In this document: positions 49,641 through 61,875 of the stretch, one piece after another
Numbering within the stretch: position 1 is the stretch's first letter
Layout of the letters: the number at the start of each line of letters is the position of its first letter
Source of the DNA: JAGNDO01 sp963704975
GTDB lineage: Bacteria; Chloroflexota; Anaerolineae; Caldilineales; Caldilineaceae
Reading direction: 5' to 3'
DNA length: 64,000 nt
Assembly: GCA_963704975.1 (NCBI GenBank)
Contig: CAVPIK010000031.1
Span: 186,001-250,000 of the forward strand
The notes under the pieces: model-generated
Seen by the model: the letters and a program-made list of their open reading frames with translations, nothing else
Database searches by the model: none
Told to the model about the DNA's origin: nothing
Made by a program: the position numbers and the translations under genes

Positions 49641-50405
49641 ATGACCCTCACCTGGACCGATTTTGACGAACTGCGGCGACGGCGCAAGCAGTTGGGCCGC
49701 CCCTTCATCCTGGCCCACCGGGGCGTCATGCGTTCCCAGCCGGAGAACACGTTGCGCTCCTTCACCACGGCGCTGGACCAGGGCGCGGATCTGTTGGAGA
49801 CGGATCTGCACTTCACCGCGGACAACGAGATCGTGCTCATGCACGACCCCACGGTGGACCGCACCACGGACGGCACAGGCCGGGTGCGGGAGATGACCTT
49901 GGACCAGATCAAGGCCCTGCGCACCCGCTCGCCCATCGACGGCAGCCTGACCGACCAGGCCGTGCCGACCCTGTGGGAGCTGATCAACACCACCCGGCGA
50001 GAGATCCCCCTGGCCTTGGAGTTGAAGGATCCCCTCTTTTTGAATCCGATCTTCGCCCAACAACTCATCGATTTGCTGATCGAAACGGGCATGATGGATC
50101 GGGTGGCCATCATCTCGTTCAACTGGGACCACGTCACCACGGTCAAACGGGTGGAGCCGAAGATCCCCATCGGCCAGATCACCATGAGAAACCTGATCCC
50201 GCCCATCGGCGCGCAGATGGCTGGGCCGATCTGGCCGCTGATCTTCCTCAACCCCTTCTACATCTGGCTGGCCCACCGCCGCCGGGCCTTCGTCGCCCCC
50301 CTGGACCCGGACCCCGAACCCCGCTGCTGGATCTACAAACGCATCGGCGTGGACGCGCTGCTGGCGAATGACACGGCCAGCGTTTTGAAGGCGTTGGGGG
50401 AGTGA
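49641..50405 (+). CDS. Glycerophosphodiester phosphodiesterase (cytoplasmic)
   Basis: 254 residues, intact. Full GDPD signature: FILAHRGVMRSQPENT, LLETDLHFTADNEIVLMHDP, TVDRTTDGTG. No signal peptide, unlike the membrane-anchored GDPD at 28133. It releases glycerol-3-phosphate from phospholipid head groups. GAAAGGAGACCCCC precedes the ATG. The final residues run close to the convergent EamA gene (13 bp). Confidence 0.9.
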   Translation: MTLTWTDFDELRRRRKQLGRPFILAHRGVMRSQPENTLRSFTTALDQGADLLETDLHFTADNEIVLMHDPTVDRTTDGTGRVREMTLDQIKALRTRSPIDGSLTDQAVPTLWELINTTRREIPLALELKDPLFLNPIFAQQLIDLLIETGMMDRVAIISFNWDHVTTVKRVEPKIPIGQITMRNLIPPIGAQMAGPIWPLIFLNPFYIWLAHRRRAFVAPLDPDPEPRCWIYKRIGVDALLANDTASVLKALGE

Positions 50406-50418
50406 TTTGCGGTAGACT

Positions 50419-51324
50419 CTATTTCTTCCTCCCCAGCCCGGTCACAATCAGCACCCCGACCAACACGCCCAGCCCGCCGACGATCTGCTGGGGAGTGGGG
50501 TGGACATCAAAGAAGAGCACGGACCAGACCACGGCCACCACGGGGCTGGCGGTGAGCACAATGGTGTGGACGCTCATCTGCATGCGTTGCAGGGCCACGT
50601 AGTAGAGTGTCCGGCTCAGGACCACGTCCACGGTGGCGACCAAGATCAGCAGCCCCCAGGCTGTCGGGCTGGGCAGGACCAGGGCTCCGCGCACAGTGGA
50701 AAAGAGCAGCAAGAATACGCTGGTGAAGAGCAGACGAAAGAAGAAGAAATCCACAAACTCCATCCGCCCGGCATAGCGCTTGACGATGGCCGCATGGACC
50801 GCATACAAGAAGGTGCCCCCCACCACCAACAAAGATCCCAGGCGCAGATAATCACCGGGCTGATAGGCGATCACAACCACGCCCAAGAGGGCGATGACAG
50901 ATCCAATGATCTGAGAACGGCTTAGGCTTTCGTGTAGCCATATTAAGCTGAGAAGTAAACCAAAGACAACCCCGCTCTTGCCCAGCAGGGCGGCCGTGCC
51001 GGGGTCGATAAAGGCCACGGCTTCGTAATTGACATTGGTGCTGACGGCGATCAAAAAGCCGATGGCGAGGAAAAAACGCCAGTGGTCACGGACCGTCCGC
51101 CACCCCAACTGGCCGCGCACCAGCCCATATCCGCCCACCATGACCGTGGCGATCATCAGCACATACATGGCCGAGACCCCCGGCGAAATATGGGGCAGCA
51201 GGGTGCGGGCGAAGACAAAGTGCAGGCTGTCCACCATCAACAGCACGATCAAAATGGCCGTGGGGTTTTGGGGTGCGGATGCGGGCGGCGAAGAGGACGC
51301 GGGCAGCGAGGACGGTGTGGACAT
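50419..51324 (-). CDS. EamA/DMT-family transporter
   Basis: 301 residues, intact. Ten hydrophobic segments in two EamA halves: MYVLMIATVMVGGYGL, FLIAVSTNVNYEAVAFIDPG, GKSGVVFGLLLSLIWLHE for the first, and TVDVVLSRTLYYVALQRMQM, ASPVVAVVWSVLFFDV for the second. A metabolite exporter of unknown substrate, in the cytoplasmic membrane. Confidence 0.9.
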   Translation of the reverse strand: MSTPSSLPASSSPPASAPQNPTAILIVLLMVDSLHFVFARTLLPHISPGVSAMYVLMIATVMVGGYGLVRGQLGWRTVRDHWRFFLAIGFLIAVSTNVNYEAVAFIDPGTAALLGKSGVVFGLLLSLIWLHESLSRSQIIGSVIALLGVVVIAYQPGDYLRLGSLLVVGGTFLYAVHAAIVKRYAGRMEFVDFFFFRLLFTSVFLLLFSTVRGALVLPSPTAWGLLILVATVDVVLSRTLYYVALQRMQMSVHTIVLTASPVVAVVWSVLFFDVHPTPQQIVGGLGVLVGVLIVTGLGRKK

Positions 51325-51469
51325 AAGACGATCGGCTTTCTGGGTTGAGGAATGGGCGGCTGGGGTTTGTCCATTCTCCCACGCTCTGTGCTTGTGGGCA
51401 AACGTGCGGGGCGACTTGTGGCGTCGAGATGATCCGCTTTATTCACGGCACTCGGCTGGCAATGCGGCA

Positions 51470-51602
51470 CCGCCGGGGGATTAATCCCCCGGCTGGTCGG
51501 GGAAACCGGGTGAACCCGGTTGGCCGTCAACCAGTCCATTTGTCAACCCAGCCCGATTCATCGGGCTTGTCGTGCCCAGCCGGGGGCTTCAGCCCCCGGC
51601 GG
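51470..51602. repeat. Palindromic repeat, CCCCCGGCTGG family, copy 2
   Basis: Same nested order as 978-1112: CCGGGGGATTAATCCCCCGG, an AACCGGG/AACCCGGTT segment, and AGCCGGGGGCT/AGCCCCCGGC. The gap 51325-51714 otherwise holds only ACTCGATACGCACTACTCGA words at 51690-51718. Confidence 0.85.
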
Positions 51603-51714
51603 ACGGCGTCGACCAACCCATCACATCAACCGAACACAAAAAGGGACGGCCCCGCAAACTCCACGGAACCGCCCCCACACCATTCATTACTCGATACGCA
51701 CTACTCGATATTTT

Positions 51715-53245
<1,531 letters not shown>

Positions 53246-53369
53246 AGTCGTTTTTCCTTGTTTGTGGCTGGGTTCCTTGCGGATAGGGGCGAATGATCTC
53301 TGGGATGGAAGCCGTTACCGCCCCATCCTATCCCCGCCCCGTTCCGACATGATTGTGGAGGGATTGGGG

Positions 53370-53402
53370 GAGTTTAGATTTTGGATTGGGGATTTTGGAT
53401 TC
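53370..53402. repeat. GATTTTGGATTGGG words
   Basis: Tandem ATTTTGGATTGGGG words after the pyrD stop, the complement of the family found inside mfd. Confidence 0.8.
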
Positions 53403-53436
53403 GATGGGTACCCCTCGCCTGAATTCGCCCCTCGCC

Positions 53437-54415
53437 TCAATGGGGCACGGGCGCACCCGTCGGCGTGGAGAGGTAGACCGGCTCTCGGTGGGCGGCGTTG
53501 CGGATGGCGTCCAGGTCTGGCGTGGCCGTGGGCGGTCAGCCAGGCGGCCATCTCGTCCCGGATCTGGGTGAGGGCGGTGACGCCGCCATAGTAGAGGGCG
53601 CTGCCCACCCCCACGGCGGTGGCCCCGGCCATGAGCATTTCAATCGCATCCACCCCGCTGTTCACCCCGCCCGTGCCGATGATGGGGGTGTCCGGGCAGG
53701 CTTTGCGGATGTCGTAGACGCATTTGAGGGCGATGGGCTTGATGGCCGGGCCGCTCAGCCCGCCGGAGCGGTTGGCCAGAATGGGCTGGCCGCTCTCGGC
53801 GTCGATGATCAGGCCGGGCATGGTGTTGATGGCGCACAGGGCGTCCGCGCCGGCGGCCACCACGGCCCGGGCAATGCGGGCCACGCTGGGCACGTTGGGG
53901 GCCAGCTTGACGATCACCGGAATCCCCGTGCCCCGCAGCGCATCCACCACCGCCCCGGTCACCGCGGACGCGCTCTCCGGGTTGGCGGCGAAGGGTTCCC
54001 CAAACTCGCTGGCCACGTTGGGGCAGGAGATGTTCACCTCCACCATGTGGGGCCGGGCCTGGGCGATGATGCGGGCCACGTGGCCAAACTCCGCCGGGTC
54101 ACCGGCGAAGATGCTGGCGATCAGGGGCACGCCCGTGGGGGCCAAGCGGTCGCGGGCCTGGGCCAGCAGTGCCACCTCCGCCTCCGCGCCCGGATTGGCC
54201 AGACCGATGGCGTTGATCAGCCCATGGCCCCAGTCCAAACAAGAAGGGTTGACATGGCCCGACCGGGGCACCGGCCCACAGCTCTTCGCCGTCACCGCCC
54301 CCGCGCCGGAAAGGGCCGCCCGCTCCAACAGGCTGACCGTCGTCCCCCAAATCCCACTGGCCAAAATCAGGGGCGTGGGCAGGGTGAAATCGAGAAATTG
54401 GGTGGTGAGAATCAT
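53437..54415 (-). CDS. pyrD: Dihydroorotate dehydrogenase (class 1B-like; one frameshift)
   Basis: About 326 codons. FMN barrel with the nucleophilic Cys in VEVNISCPNV (class 1B type), NAIGLANPG, GTGGVNSGVDAIEMLMAGA and VGVGSALYYGG. It converts dihydroorotate to orotate in pyrimidine synthesis. No pyrK is adjacent. An extra C near 53525 (GGCCACGCC) must be removed, giving the C-terminus TPDLDAIRNAAHREPVYLST and a TGA at 53437, directly next to GGCGAGGGGCGA repeat words. The start is the ATG at 54415. Confidence 0.85.
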
Positions 54416-54432
54416 GGACAGGCCTTTCTTTT

Positions 54433-54503
54433 ATCCACGAATCTTCACAAATCTACACGAATCTTTTCTTTCGATTCGTGTAGATTTGTGAAGATTCGTG
54501 GAT
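54433..54503. repeat. Iterated hairpin, ATTCGTG words
   Basis: ATCCACGAATCTTCACAAAT and its continuation face the perfect complement ending in GAAGATTCGTGGAT, 31-bp arms, 9-nt loop. Same family as 17239-17310. It separates pyrD from the glycosyltransferase. Confidence 0.95.
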
Positions 54504-54510
54504 CTCTGTT

Positions 54511-56940
54511 CTATTTCCTCTCCCCAACCAAAATGGGGCCGAGGTCGATGGCGCTGTCCTGGGGACCGGCGCTGATGGGGAGACGCACGCCCGTGGCCGG
54601 GTCGTACAGCCCCACGCTGATGGTGTATTGGCCGACGGGCAGGTCCGGGGCCAGCAGCAGACCGTAGCGATCCACGATCTCTTCGCCGGGCTGCCAGGTG
54701 CTGGTGGGGCGCTGCCAGAGCACGGGCTGACCGTCCCGCTGGGTCACGGTTTCGCCCTGGGCGTTGAGCAGATGCACAAAGACGTTGAAATCCTGGGCCA
54801 CGGCCCGCAGACTTTCCCAGTGCAGGGCCAGCAGAATCTCGCCGCCGGGCTGGGCTTGGGTGGTGACGGCGTAGCCGCTCAACCGTGCCCAGCCCTCGCT
54901 TTCCAGGCCGCGGCCACCCGGTCTGGCCTGGGGTGCCAAAGAACGTGCCCACCCCGGCTTCGGCCAAGGGGTCCGCACTGGCCAGGGCATAGAGGGCCAT
55001 CCGCCGACCCGCTTCGCCCAGGGGGCGCTCGTCCAAAAGCAAAAAGCCATCGGCCCGCAGCGCCCGCTCCCAGCCCGATTCCTGGGCCGGGGCATAGTCG
55101 GGGACCACCCAGATGCGCCGATACGTTGCGGTCATGCGGGCCAGCCAGGCCTGGCCGTTCTCGTCCAGTTCCGCCTGGGGGAAGAGGCCATAGACCGGGC
55201 TGCGGCCATGATAGACGTTGGCAAAGCCCTGGGTTTCCAGGGTCGGCAGGTGCAAAATGGCATCCCCCGCCATCTCTTGGCTGTGGATGCGGGCGGCAAT
55301 CGCCGGCGGTCTCGGCTCCGCCCAGGCGGGGCTGATAGTGGACCAACAGGGTCACGGCGATCAGCCCCAGGGCGACGCCGTACAGCCCATTGCGCCACCG
55401 CTCCCCGACCAACGCAGCGGGATCATCGTTTCTCACCAAGCGCAGGAGCAGCCCGCCCCCCACCAGCATGGCGGCCAAGGGCAGGCCAAAGCCGACCCAA
55501 TCCACCCCGCCGGTGAGCGCCCCGGCCCGCCACCAGGCAAAGATTAGGTTGTCGGCCACGCTCTCCGGCCCCAAGAAGCGCCATTGCAAAACCAGGGGCG
55601 AATAGCGCCAACTGGGTGAAGGTCTCCGGCGCAAAGAGGGGCGTGCACGTTCACGGCCAGCCAATCTTGGACAAGGGCGAAGGGGATGGTCATGCCCAAC
55701 CATTGCACGCCAACCGAGATCGCCGTCAACCCCGCGGTGGCCCAGAGGACGACCCGCCCTCTCTGGCCCTCCTCGGTCAACGCGGCCCAGGCGGGGCCGG
55801 TCAGCAGGGCCAAAAAGGGCATCAGGGGCACCAGAAAGCGCGGACCCCAACTATAGCCGCCGTGCCACATAAACCACTTGCCATAAAGCAGCACGTAGAC
55901 GGCGCTGACGGCCAGAATCAGCGCCGTGGCCCACCGATGGGTGCGCCACAGACGCACAGCTCCCCGGAATCGCCAAGAGCAAGATCGGGCTATACCAGAT
56001 CAACCCCCGGGCCGGGCCGATGATCAGCCCGAAGATGCCCACGGCCAGGTTGGCGCTAAAGCTCTCGGCCTCCAAATAGCCGCTGTCCAAGATGTTGCCA
56101 TAGCGGGCAAAGTTCCACCACAAGGAGAGCAGCCCGGCCAGCACCACGGGCAGGGCAAAGGTGGTCCACGGTCGCCACGCCTCCCACAGCAGACGGCGCA
56201 GCGGTCTGCGGCCATGTCTGCAAATTCTTGCGCCAATCCGCCCCTCGGTTGAGGATGAGCAGCAGGGCCAAGGCATAAAAGGGCAAGGTGACCAGGTTGA
56301 TGGAGCGGGCCAAATAGGCCAGCCCCCAGGTCAGCCCGGCCAGGGCCAGATAGCGCTTGCGTCCGGTTTGGGCAAAGCTCAACAGCCCATAGAAGGCGGC
56401 AAAGAGCCCCCACCCGGCCACGGGATCGCTGAAAAAGGTCTGGGAATAGGGCCAGGCCAAGGTGGCCAGCCCAAAGATCAGCGCCGTGATCACCGCCACA
56501 GGTTGGGACCATTCCAGCCGCCGCCCGGCCCGATAGACCAGCCCCCCGGTCCACGCGGTCAGGATCGGGTTGAGCAGGAGCGCGCTCTGCACCAAGCCCA
56601 GGGCCGCCCATTTCAGCGCCACCCAAACCAAGGGCAGGGCCAGCAGGGCCATGCCCACGCCCTTGCGGCCATAGAGGTTGCCGTCCGGGCCAAAGGTGCC
56701 CTGCTGCAAGCCCATCCACAGCAGTTGATTGCTGTCGATCTCCCCGCCCCGCACCATGCTCTCCGTGGTGGCGAACATGGACAGCCCATCACTGCTCTGG
56801 ATCACCCCGGTGTAGGTGAGCAGATAGCAGGCCAGCAGAAAGCCGACGATCAGGAAGGCGATGCTGCGGTCGGGGGAGGTGGGTCTGTTGATTGGTTGAT
56901 TGGTTGATTGGTCCACGACTCGATCCTCGTTACTCATCAC
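54511..56940 (-). CDS. Membrane glycosyltransferase-like protein with C-terminal beta module (six frameshifts)
   Basis: About 805 codons. At least ten membrane segments (FLIVGFLLACYLLTYTG, LALPLVWVALKWAALG, FALPVVLAGLLSLWWNFA, PFLALLTGPAWAAL and others), a soluble region, then the beta module QDFNVFVHLLNAQGE...TYDPATGVRLPI-like shared with the other two large glycosyltransferases. Frames change near 56210, 55960, 55645, 55615, 55300 and 54925, each one extra base. The N-terminus includes DQSTNQPINRPT, encoded by CAATCAAC repeat words, so the true start may be downstream. Second in a unit with the gene at 56944. Confidence 0.7.
56885..56917. repeat. TTGATTGG words in the 5' end of a coding region
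   Basis: Four TTGATTGG words, complementary to the leader repeats at 45089. Here they lie within the predicted N-terminal codons of the glycosyltransferase-like gene. Confidence 0.8.
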
Positions 56941-56943
56941 TCG

Positions 56944-59291
56944 TTACTCATTCCTCTTCACTTGCACAGGCAGCACCACATGGTCCGCGGTGGAGCCGTC
57001 GGGCAGGGTGAGGAGGATGCGCTTGTCCGGGGTGGCGTAGAGGCCGACGATCAGCCGATAGCCGTCCGGGTAGACCGTGGCGGGCATTTGCAGATCGTAG
57101 GGGTCTCGGATCACCAGGCCCGCTTGCCAGGTGTTGGTGGGGGCCAGGCCGCGCACGGGCAGGTTGTCCTGCTGGGCCACCATCTGCCCGGCGCTGTCAA
57201 AGAGCTGGGTGAAGACCGTGTAGCTGGTGGTCACCGGATCCTCCGCCTGCCAATAGAGCACCACATGCAGGGGGTCGCCGGCCTGGGCCATGCCGACCTC
57301 TGCGCCCCGCAGCAGGATGGGGCCGCCGCCGTCCCCCAGGTTGGTGACGGCCAGGGGGTCGCCATCCGCCCGCACCACCCGGCTGACCATGCACTGGCCC
57401 ATCTGCTGGTTTTCGATCTTCTGCACCTTGGGATTGGTGGAGAAGAAGAGACCGGCCAGGGGCACTTCGGTGCCGATGGCCGGGTTGGCCCCGGCCCCGT
57501 TGAGCGCCTCCACCCACCAGAATTCACCTTGGCGGGAGAGGGCGTCCAGGTTGTTGGCCAGCACCACGGCGGGTTCCAATTGGGTGTCGTAGCTGTCCAA
57601 CACGGTGAGGGTATACGATTCGACGCAGCCAGGGATAGAGGAGTTCCCAGGCGGCAAGCTGTTCCATGGCGATGGTGGTGTTGGGGCCGCCGGCCTCGTT
57701 TTGCAGGAAGGTGATGGCGGGGAGGCAGGGGTTCTCGGCCAGCCGGCGGTCTGCGTAGGCATGGGCCAGTCGGGGCGTGGCGGCGCTTCCCAAGATCAGG
57801 ACCGAAATCATCACCCCCCAAGCGCTCCACCGACTGAAGCGGTGCATGGCCTGGGCCGCCGCCTCTTTGGGCCAGATTTGGGCCAGAAATTCCACGCCCA
57901 GCAGGGTCAACAACACCATGCGCAGGATGGTGGTGGACCAGAGCAGCCACTCCTGATTGGGCAGGATCACCAGGAAGACGCTGGCTTCCACAAAGTTGAC
58001 CAGACTCAACATGATCGCCGCGCTCATGGTCCACATGGACGGGCGCAGGAGGACCACAAAGGCCAGAATCCAGACCAGGAATTGGGGGCTCCAGCCCTTG
58101 CTGTAGAGGAAAAGCCAGACCAAACTGACCGCGGTAAAGACTACGGGGGTGCGGCGTTTGGTCCAGTCGTAGGGCCGGGTGTAGAGCCAGGTGAAGAGGG
58201 CCAGAAAGGCCAGGGTCTGCACGGTCCAGAACCAGTTGGGCAGGTTGCCTTGCCACAGGTTGCCCAGTTGCAGATTGGTCAGGTTGCGCAGATCCATGGG
58301 CACCTGGCCGAAGCCGAAGTAGCCGTCCAGGGCGGCGTAGACCGTCTGCCAGGGCGGGCGCAACCCTTGCACCCGGAAGCTGCTCAGGGCCAAGAGGGGA
58401 TCCGTGCCCACAAAGGCCAGCCCCACGCCCACGGTCACCGCGGCGAAGAGGACTGTGTAGAGAATGGGGCGCAGCAGATTGCCCGGCGAGCGACGGTCAA
58501 ACCATTCCTTGCGGGCCGCGGGCCAACTGAATTTGGCCCCAAACCAGCGCACGGCAATCGGCAGCAGCAGGATGGGGGTCAGCTTGGTCAAAAAGCCCAA
58601 GGCCGCGGCCACCGCGCTCCACATCCAGCCCCGCGCTTCGCTCGCTGATCAGCAGATCCAGCCCCAGCAACATGAAGAAAAGAGGCATGGACTCGAACCA
58701 TCCCTGCACGGTGAAGACCGGCACGAAGAGCAGGGCGTAGAGGGTGGCGGCGATGAGCGGAGCGGGTGAAGGGGTGAAGGGGTGAAGGGGTGAAGGGTTG
58801 TATTGAAGCCGATCCCGCCGCATCACCCCATTGTGCATTGTCCATTGTCCATTGTGCATTCCCCCCCAAGCTTCCCCGCCAACCGATAGATCAACACCAA
58901 ATTCCCCGTCTCGAAGACGAGCATGGCGGTGCTGAGGAGGATGTGGAAGAAGAGGCGGGGATCAACCCAGTGGGGGATGGCGCTGGCCCAGCGGAAGAGG
59001 GTCAGCATCAGGGCCGGGAAGAGGGGCGGGTAGACCGACCAGAGGTCTTGATAGGGGACATAGCCCTTGGCCACCACCAGATGGCCCCAGGCGTAAGTAG
59101 TAGTCCTGGTCCGAGAAGTCGGCGATCAGGCCGCCGGAGCGCAGGAGCAGGATGGTGAGCAGGCGGAAGCTGACAAAGAGCATCAGCAGCAGCAGAAAGG
59201 CTCGGTTGCGGGCATAGGCGGCCCGCACGGCCCGGATAATGGGCGTAAAAATGGGGCCAAATGCGGCGGACAGATTCAGTCGGGTGATCAT
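56944..59291 (-). CDS. Membrane glycosyltransferase-like protein (frameshifted, repeat insertion)
   Basis: About 780 codons. Multi-span N-terminal two-thirds (FLLLLMLFVSFRLLTILLL, ILLSTAMLVFETGNLVLIYR, LIAATLYALLFVPVFTVQGW, LVWILAFVVLLRPSMWTMS), with YVPYQDLWSVYPPLFP resembling the periplasmic acidic loop of GT-C enzymes. The C-terminal beta module is like that of 54511 (YTVFTQLFDSAGQMVAQQDN, YRLIVGLYATPDKR). Frames change near 59090, 58632 and 57630; another change falls within a repeat insertion at 58756-58865. The stop TGA lies in GAGTAACGAG repeat words. Confidence 0.75.
58756..58865. repeat. GGGGTGAAG tandem words and CAATGCACAATGG words inside a coding region
   Basis: Four tandem 10-bp GGGGTGAAGG words (58765-58799) and TGTGCATTGTCCATTGTCCA words (58835-58862), placed between two membrane segments of the gene at 56944. 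They are translated in the reconstructed frame. Confidence 0.8.
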
Positions 59292-59294
59292 AGA

Positions 59295-60147
59295 TCAGCG
59301 CACCCGGCCCAAAAGATAGCGGTGATGGGCCCACACGGCCTTGATCTGCCAGGGCAGGGGGGCGTGGTCCAGCCAGGCGTATTTCATCACCCGCTCCCGC
59401 AGTTCCGGCTGTTCGTTCATATAATAGGCCATGGTGCTCCACTGCCAGCCGTCGCCGGTGAACTGGTCTTCCAGCTTTTTGCTGCGGATGCCCAGCCGCT
59501 TCAGCACCTCGTTGGCGGGCATCACCGTGTCGGGCCAGGGCGGCACGTCCAGCACGCCCTGGTCGATGATCTCCACCCCGGCCTCTTCCAAAATGCGCCG
59601 GATGCGGCCAATGTTGGTCCAGCTTTCATCGTGGTGGCGGAAGAAGTCCCGGTCGATGATCAGCTTGCGCATCCAATAGCCCACCTGGATGTTGTTGGGC
59701 ATGGCCACAAAGACCAGATCCCGGCTGGTGCGCACCAGTTCCTTGAGCAGCCCCTCCGGGTTTTGGATGTACCACAGCCCGGCCCATTCCCAGGTCAGGT
59801 CGAAGCTGTTGTCCTCAAAAGGCAGCCGATCCCAGCGCGTCGGGCTGGATGGGGACCAGATTCACGGGCAGCTTCAGATCCTCGGCCCAGATGCGGCGCA
59901 CGCCGTCCAGCCGCTCCCGGTTGTCGTCCACCATGGTGACATCCACCCCGTTCTGGGCCAGGATCACATCGTTGATCCCGCTCACCCCGGCCATGCCGTA
60001 GAGGGGGGCTTCCAGCACGGATTTGACGCTGTATTTGCGGCGCAGATCCTCCAAAAAATCGTTGAGCACAAAACGCTCGTAGACCAGGCCCAGGCCCTCG
60101 TTATAATCGGTCAGGTATTTGCGCCAGGTGTCGAATTGGTCGGTCAT
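59295..60147 (-). CDS. SAM-dependent methyltransferase-like protein (one frameshift)
   Basis: About 284 codons. Class-I Rossmann traits are visible: VKSVLEAPLYGMAGVSGIND as motif I region, VDVTMVDDNRERLD as the acidic strand, and the later FDLTWEWAGLWYIQNPEGLL after removing one base near 59818. First gene of the unit MT-56944-54511, with 3 bp to the next start. The adjacency suggests it methylates a glycan or lipid made with the two membrane glycosyltransferases; that is inference. Confidence 0.75.
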
Positions 60148-60174
60148 GGGTTGAACTGCTTTCTTTGGTTGTAA

Positions 60175-60276
60175 GATATCGAGTATCGTGTGTCGAGTAT
60201 GGTGAGTTGACAACGGAGTCGGCGTAATGACGATCCATGGTCAACTACGTCACTACTCGATACACGATACTCGATA
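60175..60276. repeat. Iterated hairpin, TATCGAGTATCG words
   Basis: GATATCGAGTATCGTGTGTC and following words face ACTACTCGATACACGATACT with CGATAT. It abuts the TAA of the NfeD-type gene at 60277. Related words occur at 51690-51718 and near 18375. Confidence 0.85.
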
Positions 60277-61638
60277 TTACTTCTTCACAATCAACGTGTA
60301 GCCCCGCTGCCCCACCACGGTTACCCGCTCCCCAGCCTCAACGCTGGCCGGATTCGAGTTCGGCGTTCCACCACTCCCCGGCCAGGAAGACGCTGCCGGT
60401 TTCGCCGCTGCTGAAGGCGATTTTGACCGTGGCGGACTGGTTGATCAGCCCCTCCATGCCGGAGTAGGGTTGGCGGCGCTGGGCGGCAGATGGCCTTGCC
60501 CCCGGCAAAGAGGATGAACCCGCCCATGAGCGCGGCCATGGTGATGATGGTGCCCCAGGGCACGGCCACGCCCGGTGCGTCAAAGAGCAGGGCCGCGCCA
60601 AAGACAAAGGCGGCCAGCCCGCCCGCGGCCAGCACGCCAAACGTTGGCGTAAATAGCTCGGCGATCAGCAGGGCGATGGCCAGGCCGATCAGGGCCAGCC
60701 CGGCAAAGTTGGCGTCCAATTGGCCCAGGGCATAGAAGGCCAAGCAGCAGGCAGATGGCCCCGATGATCCCCGGTACGCCAAAGCCGGGGATGCGCAGCT
60801 CGGTGATCAGCCCCAAGGTGCCCAAGGTGAGCAGAATCGAGGCGATGCTGGGGTTGCTGATAAAGTTGAGAAAGTCCTGCAAGGGGTTCAGGTCCAGATA
60901 TTCCACCGCGGCGTCGGCGGTGTGCAGGGTGCGCTCTTCCCCCAGCACGGTGACGGTGAAGCCGTCGGTCTGGGCCAGCAGGTCCAGCAGATCCGGGGCG
61001 ATGAAGTCGATCACGCCCATTTCCAGGGCTTGGGGAGCCGTGGCCGCGGCGGCCTCTTCCACGGCGCCGCGAGGCCCACTCCACCGCGATGTCGCCCCGG
61101 CGCTGGGCCAGGTTTTCGATGTCCGCGCTGAGGATGTTGGTGACCTTGGCCTGCATGGTCTCGCCGATCTCCTCGCCGCCGCCGCCCACGGGGCTGGCCG
61201 CGCCGATGCTGCTGCCCGGTGCCATCACCGCCACATGGCCGGCCAGGGTGATGAAGGTGCCCGCGCTGCCCGCATGGGCACCCGTGGGCGAAACATAGAC
61301 CATCACCGGCACGGGGGATTGGAGCATGGTCTGCACGATATTTTTGGTGATGTCCACGCTGCCGCCGGGGGTGTCCAGTTGCAGGATCACGGCCTGGGCG
61401 TTCAGTTGCTGGGCCAGGGTGATGCCGTCCTGGATATATTTGTGCAGCACCGGCGTCACCGCGCCGTCAAAGGTGAGGACGACGACGACCTGGCGGTCAT
61501 CCGTCCCCGGCACGGCCTGGGCGATGTCCGCATGGCAGGGGCAAAGAGGGGCCAGATCAGGCCCAGGAAGAGCATGGATAGATAGAGCAGGCGCATGGCC
61601 TTGTGCAAGGGTGTGATGTTCTGGTTGAGTTTTGACAT
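60277..61638 (-). CDS. NfeD/membrane-bound ClpP-class serine protease (five frameshifts)
   Basis: About 452 codons. Signal or first membrane segment, then a ClpP-like domain (VVVVLTFDGAVTPVL, QLDTPGGSVD, catalytic Ser in PTGAHAGSAGTFITLAG), four to five membrane segments (ILLTLGTLGLITELRIPGFG, LAIALLIAELFTPTFGVLA, WGTIITMAALMGGFILFAGG), and a C-terminal OB fold (GLINQSATVKIAFSSGE...ERVTVVGQRGYTLIVKK in parts). Homologues work with SPFH/stomatin proteins in membrane-protein quality control; none is adjacent. A base is missing near 61530; extra bases near 61065, 60745, 60487 and 60350. ATG at 61638. Confidence 0.85.
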
Positions 61639-61852
61639 AATGTTTGTTTGTCCTTTCACTCGAATCTCATAGTTTAACTCGACATCGGTTCGAGCCTGTT
61701 CGTGGCCAGGTTGGTACTACTCCCTGCGTGCTGGTGTCCGAGCCAGCGCAGTTCGAGTGCCGTCGCAGATACTGCCCATCAGTGCTGGCGGGTTGCCGCA
61801 CGAACCACTTCGGTTGATACGCCCTGTTTCAGGTCAACTGGTTGGTTAGGCC

Positions 61853-61875
61853 GGGCTACTCAACCTGCGTTGGCC
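61853..61875. repeat. Terminal fragment of a GGTTGAGTAG element
   Basis: Only the outer end (GGGCTACTCAACCTGCGTT) is kept. It carries the stop codon of recN. The gap 61639-61859 has no gene; a faint GGTTGATACGCC arm remains at about 61812. Confidence 0.75.
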
